NCBI GenBank assembly: GCA_002633005.1
Contig: NMRA01000014.1
Location: 874,970 to 938,969 of the forward strand
Direction of reading: 5' to 3'
Length of the DNA stretch: 64,000 bases
DNA from: Phoronis australis
Taxonomy: Eukaryota; Phoronida; Phoronidae
Position 1 is the stretch's first letter, and each line of letters starts with the position of its first letter. A program made the translations under genes and the position numbers. This document shows positions 12,200-24,489 of this stretch, one piece after another. The notes below the pieces were generated by a model. The model made no database searches. It worked only from the letters and a program-made list of their open reading frames with translations, and was not told the DNA's origin.

Positions 12200-15100
12200 T
12201 CTCATAAAAATTCTGCAAGGGGTTTAGGTGAAACAGTAGTGGACAGGGGTCGTCTGACACCCCAACAGAGATGATGAAAACTTGCACCCACATGAATCCA
12301 CTGTAACCAACCTGCAAGTAAGCTAATTCTCTGCTCATTATTCTGAAAGCCATTTTCATAGCCCCTAGAAGTGAACTCCTTTTTTGCCAAAGGCTCTTAA
12401 AGGCCTTTCCCACTGGCTCCGAAGCTTTGGTGTTACTAAAGTTTCAGTCAATGGGTACATTTGACTTTGGTCTTGGATCGAAGGTAATAGTGGTAGGTAG
12501 ATTTAACAGCAAAGCATCGACGCTTTGCTACAGTGAGAATGCTTACCGTCGGGTTATCAGCAGGGGTTGCCAGCAGCTGTCGGTGACTGGTTAATATTTG
12601 TTAATATTTTTATCTGATATTAATTATTTTGGTAGTATAAGAATTCTGTTTCAGTTTATCCATGTATTTGCTGGATTAAAAATATCACTGTCCAAACATG
12701 CAAAAGGTGAAGGTCATATTAGCACCACCTTGCGATAAGTTCCCTGAATTACATTTTCTGACTATGTAACACTGAAGCTGATCGGTACAGTAGAACTTAA
12801 TTTCCCAGTTAACCACAGTTAACATCGAAGCATCAATAGTAGCAGAGTTAACTGTATGAGAATGGACCTTTAGCGCCACCTATGTCAACTTGCCAGGACA
12901 GTGATTTATTTGATATACAGTGAATTATATGAAATCAATATTCAGTCATTACAATCCTGCTATCTTACAAATTCTTTTTTACTAAAAGTACAGAAAAATC
13001 CCATATTTCTTAAGAATAAGTACGTTCAATTGAACATCACATAAACCAGCTTACCTGTTCATGTCTGTTCATTACTTGTTTCTCTTTATTTCTGACCCTT
13101 CCAACAATTCACAAAATATAGAAGACACTAGGCCATAAGTGCAAGGAGAGCTGCATGAAAGCCATTTTCTCCCTAGGCGGTAGGACAGACATTGTCAATC
13201 CTGCAGTGTCAGCAGGGCACTGTGCCTGCAGCTTACTCTGGATAAAATATTATCTGCTTAGAAAAAAAACAATGTAAATGCGAACGTTTAACTTTTAAAA
13301 TTGTCAGTAGGCTAGGGGGCACACCGCAACTCAGTACTACATGTAAAGAACAAGTGCTGCTATGCTGGATAAAGCATTATCTGCTAAATCTCACCAGGAT
13401 ACCAGTACCTCATCACATTTGGTCTATGGAAACAAATGCATCAAAACTAATCAGCACCTAGTGGGTGTGGCCGGTTTGGCACACCAGAACATGAACTGAG
13501 AGGTCAAGCTCCTAACTGCCCCACAAAACTAAAGAGTGCCATGACGAATGTGTGGAACTGTGACATTTAAAGAAGGTGGAGATCTACAAGACCACCCGCA
13601 AGGCAGAAGGTACAGAATGCTACACTGAGAACACCAGTGTTTTTTACTGCGACCATTTATATAGACAGGAGTTCTAAGAACACTTCACTAATTGTACTCA
13701 AGGCAAACTTATATGGATAGTAATGTTATCAATAAATGTATAGAAACACAAGCCATGTGCTATTTGTATTGTGACGCAGAACAAAGCTGTTTTTGTCCAT
13801 CAAAGCACAGGCCACTACAAACTTCAACAATACAGAGTCTGTTTATTCCATGCCTTATTGGTCCCCTATTATAGATTTTCAGCTTTTGAAGCAACAGCTT
13901 ACACTGTTGATTGCTCAATGGCTTCATAAGACATATCTGGCTCAATGAGTCATAACATGGCTTCCATTATAATCCAAGGTCTGCAAATGTCATAAAAAGT
14001 GTATATCAATTTGCCTCAAAATACATAACTTCACTCAAGTTTTGTAAACAAATCTGTGTCAATGTACCCTACATAACAGAATACACTACAGTGCTGTCTC
14101 TATATGCTTAGCAGATACTTATGTGACCTATTCTTGTAATTGTTTTGTTTTTGCATGTGATGAAACAGCCTTGAAATATAGTAGTTACTTATATATCATT
14201 GTGATATTTCTTAGTCATATATTTGCTCTTTAGAGTACCTATGAATACTGTGTAACTTTAGAATTCTCCATGGCTCGTTTTAATGTGTCGCTGCAAACTG
14301 TTTCACAGCACTTTTGATACGTCTGAAGAACCCCTCGAGCTGTTTCAAAAAACAACGACCAGTTTGGAAAAAGCCAATACCATTACTTCACGGTATGTTT
14401 ATAGAAATCATGCATCGTTTAAATAATTGCCAAAATGCCCTCCTTTACTTATTTTAATTATGGTAGTGTTCTTAATAGCTGGTTTTAGCATGTTCCAGCG
14501 ATCGGTTTGGCCACACTACTGACACATTTGAATGCCCCGTGACCAGTTCAAAAAACCAGATACCAGTTTGTAAACTAGGGGTCGCCATTGTAAACAAAGT
14601 CTTCTTTGGTTCAAATTAACACTTGAAAACAACTGGCCATAGCCCACTAAGCTGAATAAAGGCCAAGTGGTCAGTTATAGAAAGCTAATAGGCAATCTAC
14701 CTCAACCGCCAGACCAGAGTGGTAACCAGAGTCTATTTATGGTGTAGATCTCTGACCTCTTCAATTCTGCAACAACTAGTCATAATCAAATGAATTTAAA
14801 CAAAGACCCAATGCCACTTCTAGGCCTAATTCACTACTAGTACCTGCTCACTGGAGGGTCAGTCTGGCATGAGAGTCACTGATCTTTAATCACTTTTGGA
14901 GCCTCTTTTGTGTTAGTACTCTAAAGCCCCCCCCCCCACACACACATGGTTGCTTTAAATGATGGCCACCTTTGCAACATTATCCCCTGGACCGCCATCA
15001 CTCAAATAATTCGGCCACATAAGGCAAATCTTATGCAAACAGGACTTGCAAGTGGACGAGAAACCGTGCACTGCTTACCCCCAGAGTATCCAGCGAAATA

Positions 15101-17280
15101 CTAGACACATCAGAGGGTTGATGGCGCTGTCACGGATTGAACTGAGCTGGTCACGGGCTTGGCTGAACATAATGGCGGCTGTAAACCAACATGCATGTGT
15201 AGCATAATAATTGCGAAATCAAAAATCAAACAATAAGTAAGGCAAATAACCACTATGCCTGCTTCTAAAATTAAAAGGTTCAAAGTAGCCATCTTTAAAT
15301 TTTTAAAATACATGCGTTATAAGAGAAATTAACGAATAGCTTTTCTTCAGCATCACGGCTAAGCCAGAAGCATTACTTTGTGAATCAGGTTAGTCACAGT
15401 CTGGCTTAGGCATTGGGGTAACAAAACCACAAATGTTCTAAAGTGTAGGAATTGTCTAATTATCAGTCAATTCAGAAATAAGAAATTCCCTGTGCAAAAT
15501 GCTTTTGTAGCGCATTTTTAAGTATTTCGTGCACCCCAAAACACTGGTCGGACTTACCGTCAGCAGTGTTACAAATGTCAAGCAACCTATGAATGGAAAC
15601 ACTTTTGATGACTCTTATTGGTTGTTTTTGTGCATTTATCACTTAAATATTATTGGTCAATTTTGGTGCATTTCTCATTGTTATTGGCCAATCGAAATTG
15701 AGCTCATCTCATTGCCTTACTTTGGAGTTTCGTTGGAGGCATTATATCTGTGGTGCACACACCCAGTGAAAACTTGCCATGTCATTCAAAACTCTGAACC
15801 TTGGTAGCAGCCACATCTGAAATTTGCAGTTTCGGGAGGAGTACGGTAATTGCGGGATTTTGGTCAGACAGTGTCGTCTCTGGCTTCTGTAATGGATTGA
15901 CATGTGTATTCGACATACTCGGTCATGTCGTCTCCTTAGAAAGATTGTTCATTTCACAAAGTGAGAGATGTTCCAGATACAAACATTGACCCCAATTCAG
16001 ATACGACAGGCAATCCAGTTCCAGATCCAGATCGTGGTGAAAACGCGTACAATGAAAGGTGGACCTTTTCAAAGTTCTGAATTGTTGCCAACAACATCCA
16101 ACATCGGCATTTTTAAAATTCGCTCCAAACCAAATGGTTCTCAGCGGGAAGAATGAACTTGTGACAATCCTGAAAACACTGGGAATGTTGGCGATTTAGT
16201 CGATATCTTTCTAGCTAAGCATTGCTTTTTTAACGGTTGCTGACACAAAACTTCAATCTAAGCACAAACTCCCGCCACTTGTTAGAGCTGTTCAAATTTT
16301 GCGACTCAGAATGAGTTGAAAAACTTTCTGTCAAAAAACTTTCACAAAGTGCTGTATGCCTAGGTGGAATGTTGTACTGATGCGGGAGAATGAAGCAATG
16401 CAAAATTTCCAAGAAAAAAATCTTGAGTCTAGTATCAGTTATGTGATCATTAGGAGGCTTTCAGGAAGCAAGTGGGACTGGTGACCCATACTGCCACCTG
16501 GCTGTATCAGGAGGTATTTATTTTTTTACAGTAGGTGACAAGGTAGTATTTATGACTTTCTGACAAGACTCTTGTACAATGTACATAATTAGACGTGATA
16601 CACTTAAAACAAAGTGAAATCGCCACCTCATCCTCTCAAGGCCACTGGTATCCAGTCCTAGGTGATAAGTCACCATGCTGCTACTTGAAACTCTCCTATA
16701 ACTATTCTTGTATGAAATAAAAAAGCATCGAAATATTACGAGTAACATAGAGCTTGACATGTGAACCTAACAGAATGAGATCTCATCTGAGTAATAATCT
16801 AGGAAATGGGATGTTAAACCAAGTCGCAAAATTTTTTTGCACGGGCAAGATTATTAGCTTTCCTCAAGGATAACGCAGGTGCTTGTAGCACTAAGGTATG
16901 CTAATTTTCGACACTGTTAAACATTAGTTTGTACTACAATATAAAGTCTGACATTTAAGGAAGGTTACTCAATATCACTACACTGCCGGCCATTCATCGG
17001 TACACTATCTACAAGGTATACTCCTGTACAAAGGACACCCACCTGCACCTAAAGCAGAACTTAGGCTCAAGTGCCTACACGCAAAGCACTTGAGAAAACT
17101 TATTTTCTTTAAAACAAACATTATTTTGGATCAGGTGTATCGTCCTATACAATGTACAGCAGAGTAGGGAGTTGTAGCACAACTATGACACACTAGTGGG
17201 GTGACACAACACAATTAGCCCAACAACAGGACATAATTCAAGCAACACTGCACCTTTTCCCTCAGCCCAATAGTTAATAC
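12200..17280. other. Gene-poor stretch, probably intronic to the CARD gene
   Basis: No convincing exon on either strand. A cluster of three CCAAT/ATTGG boxes (near 15617, 15650 and 15683, about 33 bp apart) precedes an unsupported short plus-strand frame and could mark a promoter. A C11 run followed by (CA)n is at about 14928-14945. If the CARD gene continues to the left, this is intron sequence. Confidence 0.35.
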
Positions 17281-17594
17281 CTACCACCGAAGACTGCAGC
17301 TTGATTCCTGCCAAGGAACATGACAGTCAGCAGGTGAGGGTAAGTTGACTCCAACGCTTTACATAGCTTCTGAAATGCCTGTGGTCCTTTACTAGGTAGT
17401 ATGCTCAATAGCCTTTCTACCTTAGACTCTCTCGTTTTCTGAGAGCTGATCTCAGACACATCAGACAAGTCAAGTATGGGCGACAGACCACATTGCAAAG
17501 CAGGCAACAATTTGTCAACGTCCACAGATTGCAGAAATATTGACCTGTGTACCTCTAGAAGGTCTTTGTGTTTATCTTCCATTTCTGTGTGCAT
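17281..17594 (-). CDS. CARD (caspase recruitment domain) exon
   Basis: An open segment of about 105 residues from ATG at 17594 (a second in-frame ATG is at 17582, before EDKHKDLLEVH) to a donor near 17281-17285 (GGTG|GTAGGT or GGTAG|GTATTA). The sequence follows the CARD six-helix pattern as in RAIDD/CRADD and caspase-2: an opening helix (DKHKDLLEVHRSIFLQ), VDKLLPALQCG, SQKTRESKVERLLSILPSKG and FQKLCKALESTYPHLL. The RLLxILPSKGPxAFxxLxxAL segment is the strongest match. CARDs form homotypic contacts that recruit caspases or adaptors in the cytoplasm. This is probably a 5' coding exon; later exons should lie to the left (below 17280), but none there is recognised as a caspase or death domain. 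A possible upstream exon (MAEFHLK...) near 17.69 kb would make it exon 2. Confidence 0.72.
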
Positions 17595-18100
17595 TGACTA
17601 GGTATGTGTGATCATCTCCAACAATACGAAACAGCACCAATCCAAAGACATATCTATCACCTTCAGATGAAACTCAGCCATTTTTCTTCCTCCTCGAATG
17701 GCTCAACAAACTTCATCGACTGGGCGCCAGTGGGTAAAAAATACAAAGTTGAACGAGTAGGTTACGCATATTTCTTGTTCTTTCGGCACACATATATTTC
17801 TTTCGTAGTAAACCCGCACAATTCACTCTTTGTTTGCAAATTATGTTTTAACTTACTGAGTTGTTCACATTTAATTGTGTTCAGTTATTCATGTCCCTTT
17901 CCGATGACAGCCATTTTCACACAAGAACGTCAACAGCTGATCTACCAATCAGAACGGAAAAAATTAGGTCACAGACATAAAATAGTTTTCCAGTCACTCA
18001 ATAGGTGCCAATTCTCGCCTTTCCGCTCTAAATGCGAAACATCTGAATGTTAACCCAGGCCCGTAAGTAGAATTTTTTTGGGTGGAGCAGGGGCGGAGCC

Positions 18101-18574
18101 ATGCCCCCCCTAAAATTCTACTAGATATCGTTTGGCAGTTCGGGTGCGAATTTGCTGACTAGCACATGCGCGCAACCATGGGGGGCTCGGCCGGGGATGA
18201 ACAAACAATGCATAGCCTAGGTCCGCCCCTTTTTTTTAGTCAAAAGGTCCACAAACCCGAAAATTCGAGACCCCTGCACCCCTAAATTTTATAGGTTGGG
18301 CGCGCGCATCTGCCGAAATTTTGGTTATTCCTGTGCCCGCCCCCAGAATTTCGCCACACGCGCGCGCCCAGCCTAAAATGTAGGGATGCAGGGGTATCGA
18401 ATTTTTGGGTTTGTGGACCTTATTACTAAAAAAATAAAAAACGGTAAACGGGTTCACTTCAAGGCCTATTGTGCATTCGGCGCCCCCCGAGTTTCCCTTG
18501 GTGCGCGCATATGCTAGTCAGCAATTCGCACGATGAACTGCCAAATGGTATCTGGGAGAATTTTAGGGGGGCAT
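18101..18574. mobile_element. Foldback element: 470-bp long inverted repeat
   Basis: The left arm (about 18101-18300) begins ATGCCCCCCCTAAAATTCT and continues through TTTGGCAGTTC, GCTGACTAGCACATGCGCGC and AGGTCCACAAACCC. The right arm (about 18375-18574) is its reverse complement with moderate divergence, so the two meet around a short spacer rich in GCGCGC. A partial relative of the outer arm is at 23263-23345. There is no open reading frame of note, and it is likely a non-autonomous foldback or MITE-type element. Confidence 0.75.
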
Positions 18575-19036
18575 ACATTTTTTGCGATCTACAATTCGTT
18601 AGTCAATAAACAATTCATTTATTGTCATTTGAGTTGTGAAAACATTTTTGGGACACCTAGTAGAACTGTGGGACATGCATCAATATCTTTGAGACTTATT
18701 TCAGATAGGCAAAAATGATTTAGTGTACTGTGCTATTTGGAGATTGGAAGCTAGATCAGATTTTCCCCCAGTCAGCCTGCAACTAAGTTCACTGAAGCAT
18801 CGTCATATCTTACAAGATTAGCTTATGGTTGTTAAAAAATCATACATCATTCAGAAATTTTCAGAATGTATTCGTGTTCACGTGTATTATTGATTCGCCC
18901 CAGAGGTAGCTACTACTTGAATTTTTAAAATCGCTGAAATCTTTGTATACGATTTTTAGTGTACCAGATGTTTATTTCTTTGAATACATTAATCAATAAA
19001 AACAACTACGGTTTTAAATCGACTTGACATGTTTCG

Positions 19037-19391
19037 GTGTCATTTAACCCTAAGGACAAAATTCCTACGGGGCTACGGTCCAGGGTAGTGTACAAATTTA
19101 TCTGTGCTGGATGTGGCTCCAGATATATAGGCGAAACTGTTCGCCATTTGAAAACCAGGACCAAAGAACATCTAAAATCTGACAGAGGTTCACATGTAAA
19201 TATTCATCTACGATCTACAGAGCTCCAATTATTGTTATCAGCAATGCTCTCTCAATGACTTTGCAATAATAGACCAAGTAAAAATAACAAAGGAGCTTAG
19301 AATTCGTGAGGCTCTACACATCAGTTGGTGCAAGCCCAATCTCAATAGGCACAGGCAACTGGCACACCACAGGTTGTCATTGTTGGTCTAG
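19037..19391 (+). pseudogene. GIY-YIG endonuclease fragment of Penelope-like element, frameshifted
   Basis: One frame reads ...IPTGLRSRVVYKFICAGCG then RYIGETVRHLKTRTKEHL, the hallmark VYKFxCxxC and YIGET-RHLxxR-EHL motifs of PLE GIY-YIG domains. After about 19225 the frame is lost. The continuation lies in another frame (DFAIIDQVKI, LRIREALHISW, KPNLNRHRQL) and ends at the TAG at 19389-19391. Only the nuclease end is present; no reverse transcriptase remains. It is a dead copy. Confidence 0.8.
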
Positions 19392-19477
19392 TTTATTGTT
19401 ACTCCCTGTAACTGACTGTATCTGCCTTTCATCACTTGTTGCTGGCCGTCCTAGATAGGTGGCCACTACATTCTCTC

Positions 19478-19525
19478 TTCTGGTGATGGTGTTTGAATAA
19501 ATGACACCGAAACATGTCAAGTCGA
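19478..19525 (+). ncRNA. Possible degenerate hammerhead ribozyme of the PLE
   Basis: CTGGTGA (19480-19486; consensus CUGAUGA with one change), then GGTGT (19488-19492) able to pair with ACACC (19504-19508), then GAAA (19509-19512) and CATGTC, with a GUC cleavage triplet at 19516-19518. CATG is self-complementary, as in PLE hammerheads that act as dimers with a minimal stem III. One extra T lies between the first core segment and stem II, and stem I is weak, so activity is doubtful. PLEs are known to carry hammerhead motifs in this position. Confidence 0.4.
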
Positions 19526-21370
19526 TTTAGAACCGGAGCTGTTTTTATTAATATATGCTGCTACTTGCTATCATGGAATACCTTAATCGGCTAGACAAGA
19601 GTACTCTGTACACCATCATCAAAAACTCTTCCTCCCGACAATTCAGTATGGGCGAGTTTATAACAAACAACTCCCCAAAAATTTTCAAAAGAATTAATAT
19701 TCCCATGAATGACATTATGGGAAAAAGTATCGACATATTTTCGTTGTAAAACCATACGAAATATCACTATTGCGTAATTCACAAACACTGACATTCAGTA
19801 GTTCGGCAGACTTCCAGTCTTTCAATGGCGGACTATCATAATCTATTCTTCAATACAATAATTTTTAATTGTTTGTGCCGCAAGTTTTGATACTGATGTG
19901 CTTTGCACGATTATGTTTTGTATTTTTCCATGGCCCTTTGTGAATAGTTGACAGTGCCGGATTGATAGAGGAGCAAAGGGACAATTACCCAGGGCTGACC
20001 CTCTTAGGTAGGATCCCGTCTGAAAGGCTAAATATCATTAAAATGGAAAAGAGCGACAATATATAATATTCCACCACCCTGTGACCCGCCAAGAAGTGAT
20101 CTAGTTTTTCAAAAACAGGAAAATAGAGGCAATCGTTTCCATGGGCAATGCGTTCACTTTGATTTAATGGCTTTGGTGTCCTGTTAAACGACAAATTTTG
20201 CACCTATGTTAAAAACAATGCATTTGTTGTCGTTTAAATTGTGAACATATTTTGAAACTCCTTAAAGAACTAACTGAACTTCATAGATGTCTCTGAGAGT
20301 TAGTTTAGGTAGGCAAAAATCGTCGAAGTGTATTGCGGATCGAATTTCAGGGATTTTCTCAACTTCAAGTTGCAACTAAATTCACTGAAGCATCATTAGT
20401 TTTTACAAGGTTAGCTTATAATTGTCAAAAATCATCTATGAATCTGTCGATTTTCGTAGATATATAACCATTTAAATCAAAAAGCAACAAATTCGTTTAT
20501 GATAACGGAATGTAATTTATAAGCAATTTCCGAAGGCATGCTCGCACACTTTTTAACGGGCAACCAGGGGAACATGGGATATGGGGCAACACACAGGGTT
20601 TGGGCGTCGCTCCAAGATATTTTCCGAATTTGTACGTGTTCACGTGTATTTTAGTTCATTTCAGAGGTCCTTATTACGGTTCATGAATTAAACTCGAACT
20701 CCAAAAAAAAAACACACTGAAATCTTTATTTTTGATTGTGAGCAAATGTACAGTACTTTGATTACACTTGTTAGACATGTGCACGGTCATCAAAAACCAT
20801 ACCCCGACAGTCTGTTCGCCTTGTGCGAGTTCCTTGTATACAACTCCTAGTAACGATCATCAAAAGAAATATTATTCTTGTGATACTATGAAAAAAGGCA
20901 TTACTATTTTGTAAAACTGCCGTAAACATTCCTTTTGTGTAATTCACAAATAGTGATCTTCACGTTCTTCAAACTTCCACCTTGTCGATGGCGTTCAATC
21001 CTATTGAATCTTTCACATTTTTATGTTTGGGTCGAATGTCTTGATACTTCTGCGCTGTGCACAAATTTGTTTTGTATTTTCTCGATGAATTTGGAATCTC
21101 ATCTTCCTCTTGTGAATACTTGGCAGTGTCAGATTTGCATGTATAGTGGGGCAATTGCCACCGAGAGAGGGCCCTGTCTCAAAGGGGATCCCCTAAGATG
21201 AAAAGCTAAATATCATTAAAATGGAAAAGAGTGACAGTTAATTCCACCATCGTGTAACCCTGCAAGTAATGACCTTACTCAACATGAAGGGTGTACGATT
21301 TCACAAAAACCAGAAAATAGAGGCAATCGATTCCAACATTGAGCCCTCTCTCCGTGAGCTGTCATTTAAA

Positions 21371-22349
21371 AATTAATCAATAAAACACTAGAAGGGTGAC
21401 CACTTGGATGCCATCAATGGCTCCCCCTTCAAGGGCTGGGTCCCTAAATATGAAAAGATCTATAATTTCAAAATAAACAACAAATGAGCATATATCAGAC
21501 TATCAATTTTCATTAAGTGATATACAATTTCGATAAAAAACGAAATAATAAAGCGACAGATGTCTCCATTATCCCTTGCCAGAGAGAGGCCTCTGAAGAA
21601 ATATAGTTTTGCATTCAAAATTGTCTTATTGAAATTGAAAATCCAGTGAATTAATGAGCTCCGGAAAAGCTGCGTTTGACAAATTTTCTCAATTTTTTGA
21701 AATACGTGTATGAATGACTAAGGGTACGTTTTCAATGCGTTTAAACGACCTTAACGGCAATGTCCTGGGCAGGTCCCTAAATGATCAATCGTGAACTGGT
21801 AGTTTACAAATGCTCTCTTCAATTTTCTTTCTTCGCCATGTTTCACTGCCTTTTTTTCGGCTACCACCTGCCCCACGCCAAAGACGGTTGCCTGTAGCCC
21901 CAATGAGATAAATTATATATAGCTTCGACGTGCTCCTTCACTTGACAGTACAAGACTAACGGAAATTTTTAATCAACATATAGTTGCTCTTCTCGATGGT
22001 TCATGGAATTTATGGGGGATTATAGAAAATAAATGATTCTGCAAACACACACCCACTAGCCCTGTTGATTTCTTCTCGCCTGTAGGACTTCCGATAAATG
22101 CACACATTTCCTTGTGTAGAATCGGTGCATTTTTACTCCCAAAGCGGTACGTCACATCATGAAAAGCCTCGACTCCAACTTTCCCATTTTCTTCTTTTCA
22201 AATCATAGTTGTCAGAGTTGGGTTGTAACCTGAACACACATACGTTTACACAAATTGTACCTTGTTGTTATCAAATCAACCGGTCCTAAAGAGAGCAGGT
22301 AAACAAACCCCCGCCCCACCCCCGCAGATAATTACATGGTACTAAACAA
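21371..22349. other. No gene recognised
   Basis: AT-rich sequence with short unsupported open frames only. Confidence 0.4.
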
Positions 22350-23250
22350 AATGCTGTCTGGGTAAGGCCCGCCAGACACCCCCAAATGTCACCCACGGTA
22401 TGCTGTTCATACGGAGTATGTGAGCTTGGTCGAGGTACCGTCCCAAGCTGTTTTAGAACTTGCAATCGTTCCTCACTGACCACCAATGTCCAAAAAATCG
22501 AGTCACCCTGGTCTCCTGGAGACCCAAAAGAACATTCGGCAAAACTGACCTAGCTCAAACGGCGTCCGAGTTACCACTAAATAAAATTCGTAGGAGCCGA
22601 TTCCATCCGTCGGCACATGTCTCTGATTACCATGACAGATACAATACAGTTAGGGTTGGAGGGTGGTCCCACCAGAACCCCCCCCCCCCCAAATCTCACA
22701 GAATGCTAGCTGTTGAAAACGTGAACTAGAGAAGAAATTTGGGATCAAGCCAAAAGTGATTTAATATAAGCAGTCGTCTCACATGGAGTTCAACATGACT
22801 GCTGGCAAAAATTGCCTTCTAGAGAGGGTCCAGTCAGGAACCCCAAAACGACTCCTAAAATTTAGCTAGCATTTGAGGCAGACAAAGAAATTCCATGTGA
22901 TTCAGTATGTGGCAAAACAAAAGAGTTGGGCTCGGTAAAAATTTTCCTCACCAAGGGAATGTTGCCAATTAGATTAGTGATACGAGGTTCTGATTTCTAT
23001 TGAAAAATCATGTCACACTGAGCACTGAGTGACCCATGACAAAAAGCAGTATCAAAAAGGCCCTCCTGAGAACCAAGAAAGACATTCCAAAACTGAACTT
23101 GGTCAAACATTCGAGGTAGGCCTACCACAAAAGCAATTCCATTAATTCAGTGCATGTCATTGACTTCTAAATTGCCTGTACCCGAAAAAAATCCGTTAGA
23201 CTGGGCCGGCAGAAACACCAAAAAGCCCCGCTCAGCAATGACGAATTTAG
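22350..23250. repeat. Degenerate tandem array, about 150-bp period
   Basis: Units share a core like GGGTCCxxCCAGxAACCCCxAAA (near 22365, 22525, 22665, 22825, 23060 and 23205) and a second block like CTAGCTCAAACGGC...GAGTTACCAC (22548, weaker near 22865 and 23095). The same blocks recur at 62640-63060. A C13 run interrupts one unit near 22680. Confidence 0.5.
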
Positions 23251-23262
23251 GAGGGAACCAAA

Positions 23263-23345
23263 GGGCCCACCCTGCCCCTAAAATTCTCCCAGATTCCATT
23301 TGACAGTTCGAGGGTGCGAATGTCTGACGGCAAAATCCTGGCTAA
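23263..23345 (+). mobile_element. Partial copy of the 18.1-kb foldback element
   Basis: CCCTAAAATTCTCCCAGATTC, then ATTTGACAGTTCGAGGGTGCGAATGTCTGAC, matches the outer arm at 18108-18160. Only this end is present. Confidence 0.6.
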
Positions 23346-24289
23346 TACTCTGCCCTACCCCCCACCCCCAACTCAAAACCCTGGATCCGGCCCTGCTCAG
23401 GGAATGTACTTGAAAATTTCAGCATTTTTTTATAAACGACGTACCTGTTCTAATCGCTGTATGGCCGCAAAAATGGGATCGAACGGCGGTAATCAACAGC
23501 AGCTGCGTTTACATACAGGCGGGTTTTCTCTTGGCATTAGGTGTTCATTGTCACACACAGAGCGACAACTTCCGCCGCTTACCATAGTTTTCGGTGTACG
23601 CTCCACTCAAAAGTGGGGTAAGTCGCACAAGTGCAAGTAGTACCAGGCTAGGCGGTGAGTGGATTAGACTACTGGGAACTCGGTAAAACTTTGGCCACTT
23701 TTATAGGGAATGTGAACCCGCCGTCTATCACAACGTCTGAATTAGGCCACCTAGCATTACGAAATCGGTTTCAATTTGTTCTTCAGTCCTAATTGCAGGT
23801 AATTACAGTGCTTCGAAAGAATTGGCGGCTCGTTATTTCCTGTTTACAGACTCTACAAGTTGGCTTGTCACGGCGTGTCATTTAATGCGTCGACCGTGGT
23901 ATCAAAGAATAAAAAAATTTCATTCTTTATAATTTCAGAAATCAGTTTCAGTGACCAAATTGAGAAAAACTTTCTAACGACAAAATAGTCCAAGTCAGTG
24001 ACCGCTAGTCGATAACAAGACTTCCATGTTATCAGTAAACCAACAGCTTAAATCCAGTAGCAGACTATTCTCCACATCTTTATGTCTTCCTTTCGGAAAC
24101 AAAGATAATATTCTAACATATTAGCAAAGGAGAGTGCTATGGAGCAGCAGCAGCTGCTGCGCTACTGCTACTGCAGTGATATTATATTTATCGATGCAGC
24201 GGTGGCAGAAGAAGTACCGGTGATATTTCATCAGGTAATGTCACCTAAATGCATGAAAACCCAATAGTTCTGTTTCATAAAAGGTGACT

Positions 24290-24480
24290 TAAAGAGGCAT
24301 GGAACGCGAAAGCTCATCAAAATATCTCTTAAACAATGCCTGACGGAAGCACCATCTCGCATCATCTACTGCACAATTACTCTAACGCAAAATTCCCGAT
24401 ATTTGAAATACGCGCGAAGGAAAATCTCTGTAGTCACCACATAGTTTCTAATCTTCCTGACAGTCATTCGACAAACAGCT
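24290..24480. mobile_element. Internally deleted copy of the 10.9-kb interspersed element
   Basis: TTAAAGAGGCATGGAACGCG...AGCTCATCAAAA, then CACCATCTCGCATCATCTAC and CACATAGTTTCTAATCT, in the same order as at 10936-11395 but with the middle part absent. Confidence 0.6.
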
Positions 24481-24489
24481 AACTGACAA

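Larger units (their letters stand above)
18985..19556 (+). mobile_element. 5'-truncated Penelope-like element bounded by inverted repeats
   Basis: An insertion of about 570 bp defined by comparison of the two tandem units. Both ends carry a roughly 60-bp inverted repeat: left 18985-19046 (…AAATCGACTTGACATGTTTC…), right about 19497-19554 (its reverse complement, followed by AGAACCGGAGC). Between them lies the C-terminal GIY-YIG nuclease part of a Penelope-like retroelement. The inverted copy of the 3' end at the 5' side is typical of rearranged, 5'-truncated PLE inserts. Confidence 0.75.
18595..21370. repeat. Old tandem duplication, unit about 1.1 kb, first unit carrying a PLE insertion
   Basis: 18595-18984 plus 19557-20214 aligns with 20215-21370. 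Shared landmarks include GAAGCATC(A/G)T...TTAGCTTAT, GTGTTCACGTGTATT, TAATTCACAAA, GCTAAATATCATTAAAATGG and AAATAGAGGCAATCG. The units are well diverged, so this is an ancient event and not an assembly duplicate. The Penelope-like insertion is present only in unit 1, which defines its ends. No gene is recognised in the unit. Confidence 0.7.

Noticed and set aside
17604-18053. 149-residue plus-strand open frame next to the CARD exon
   Set aside because: No domain and low-complexity stretches. It covers the likely promoter or 5' UTR of the CARD gene on the other strand.
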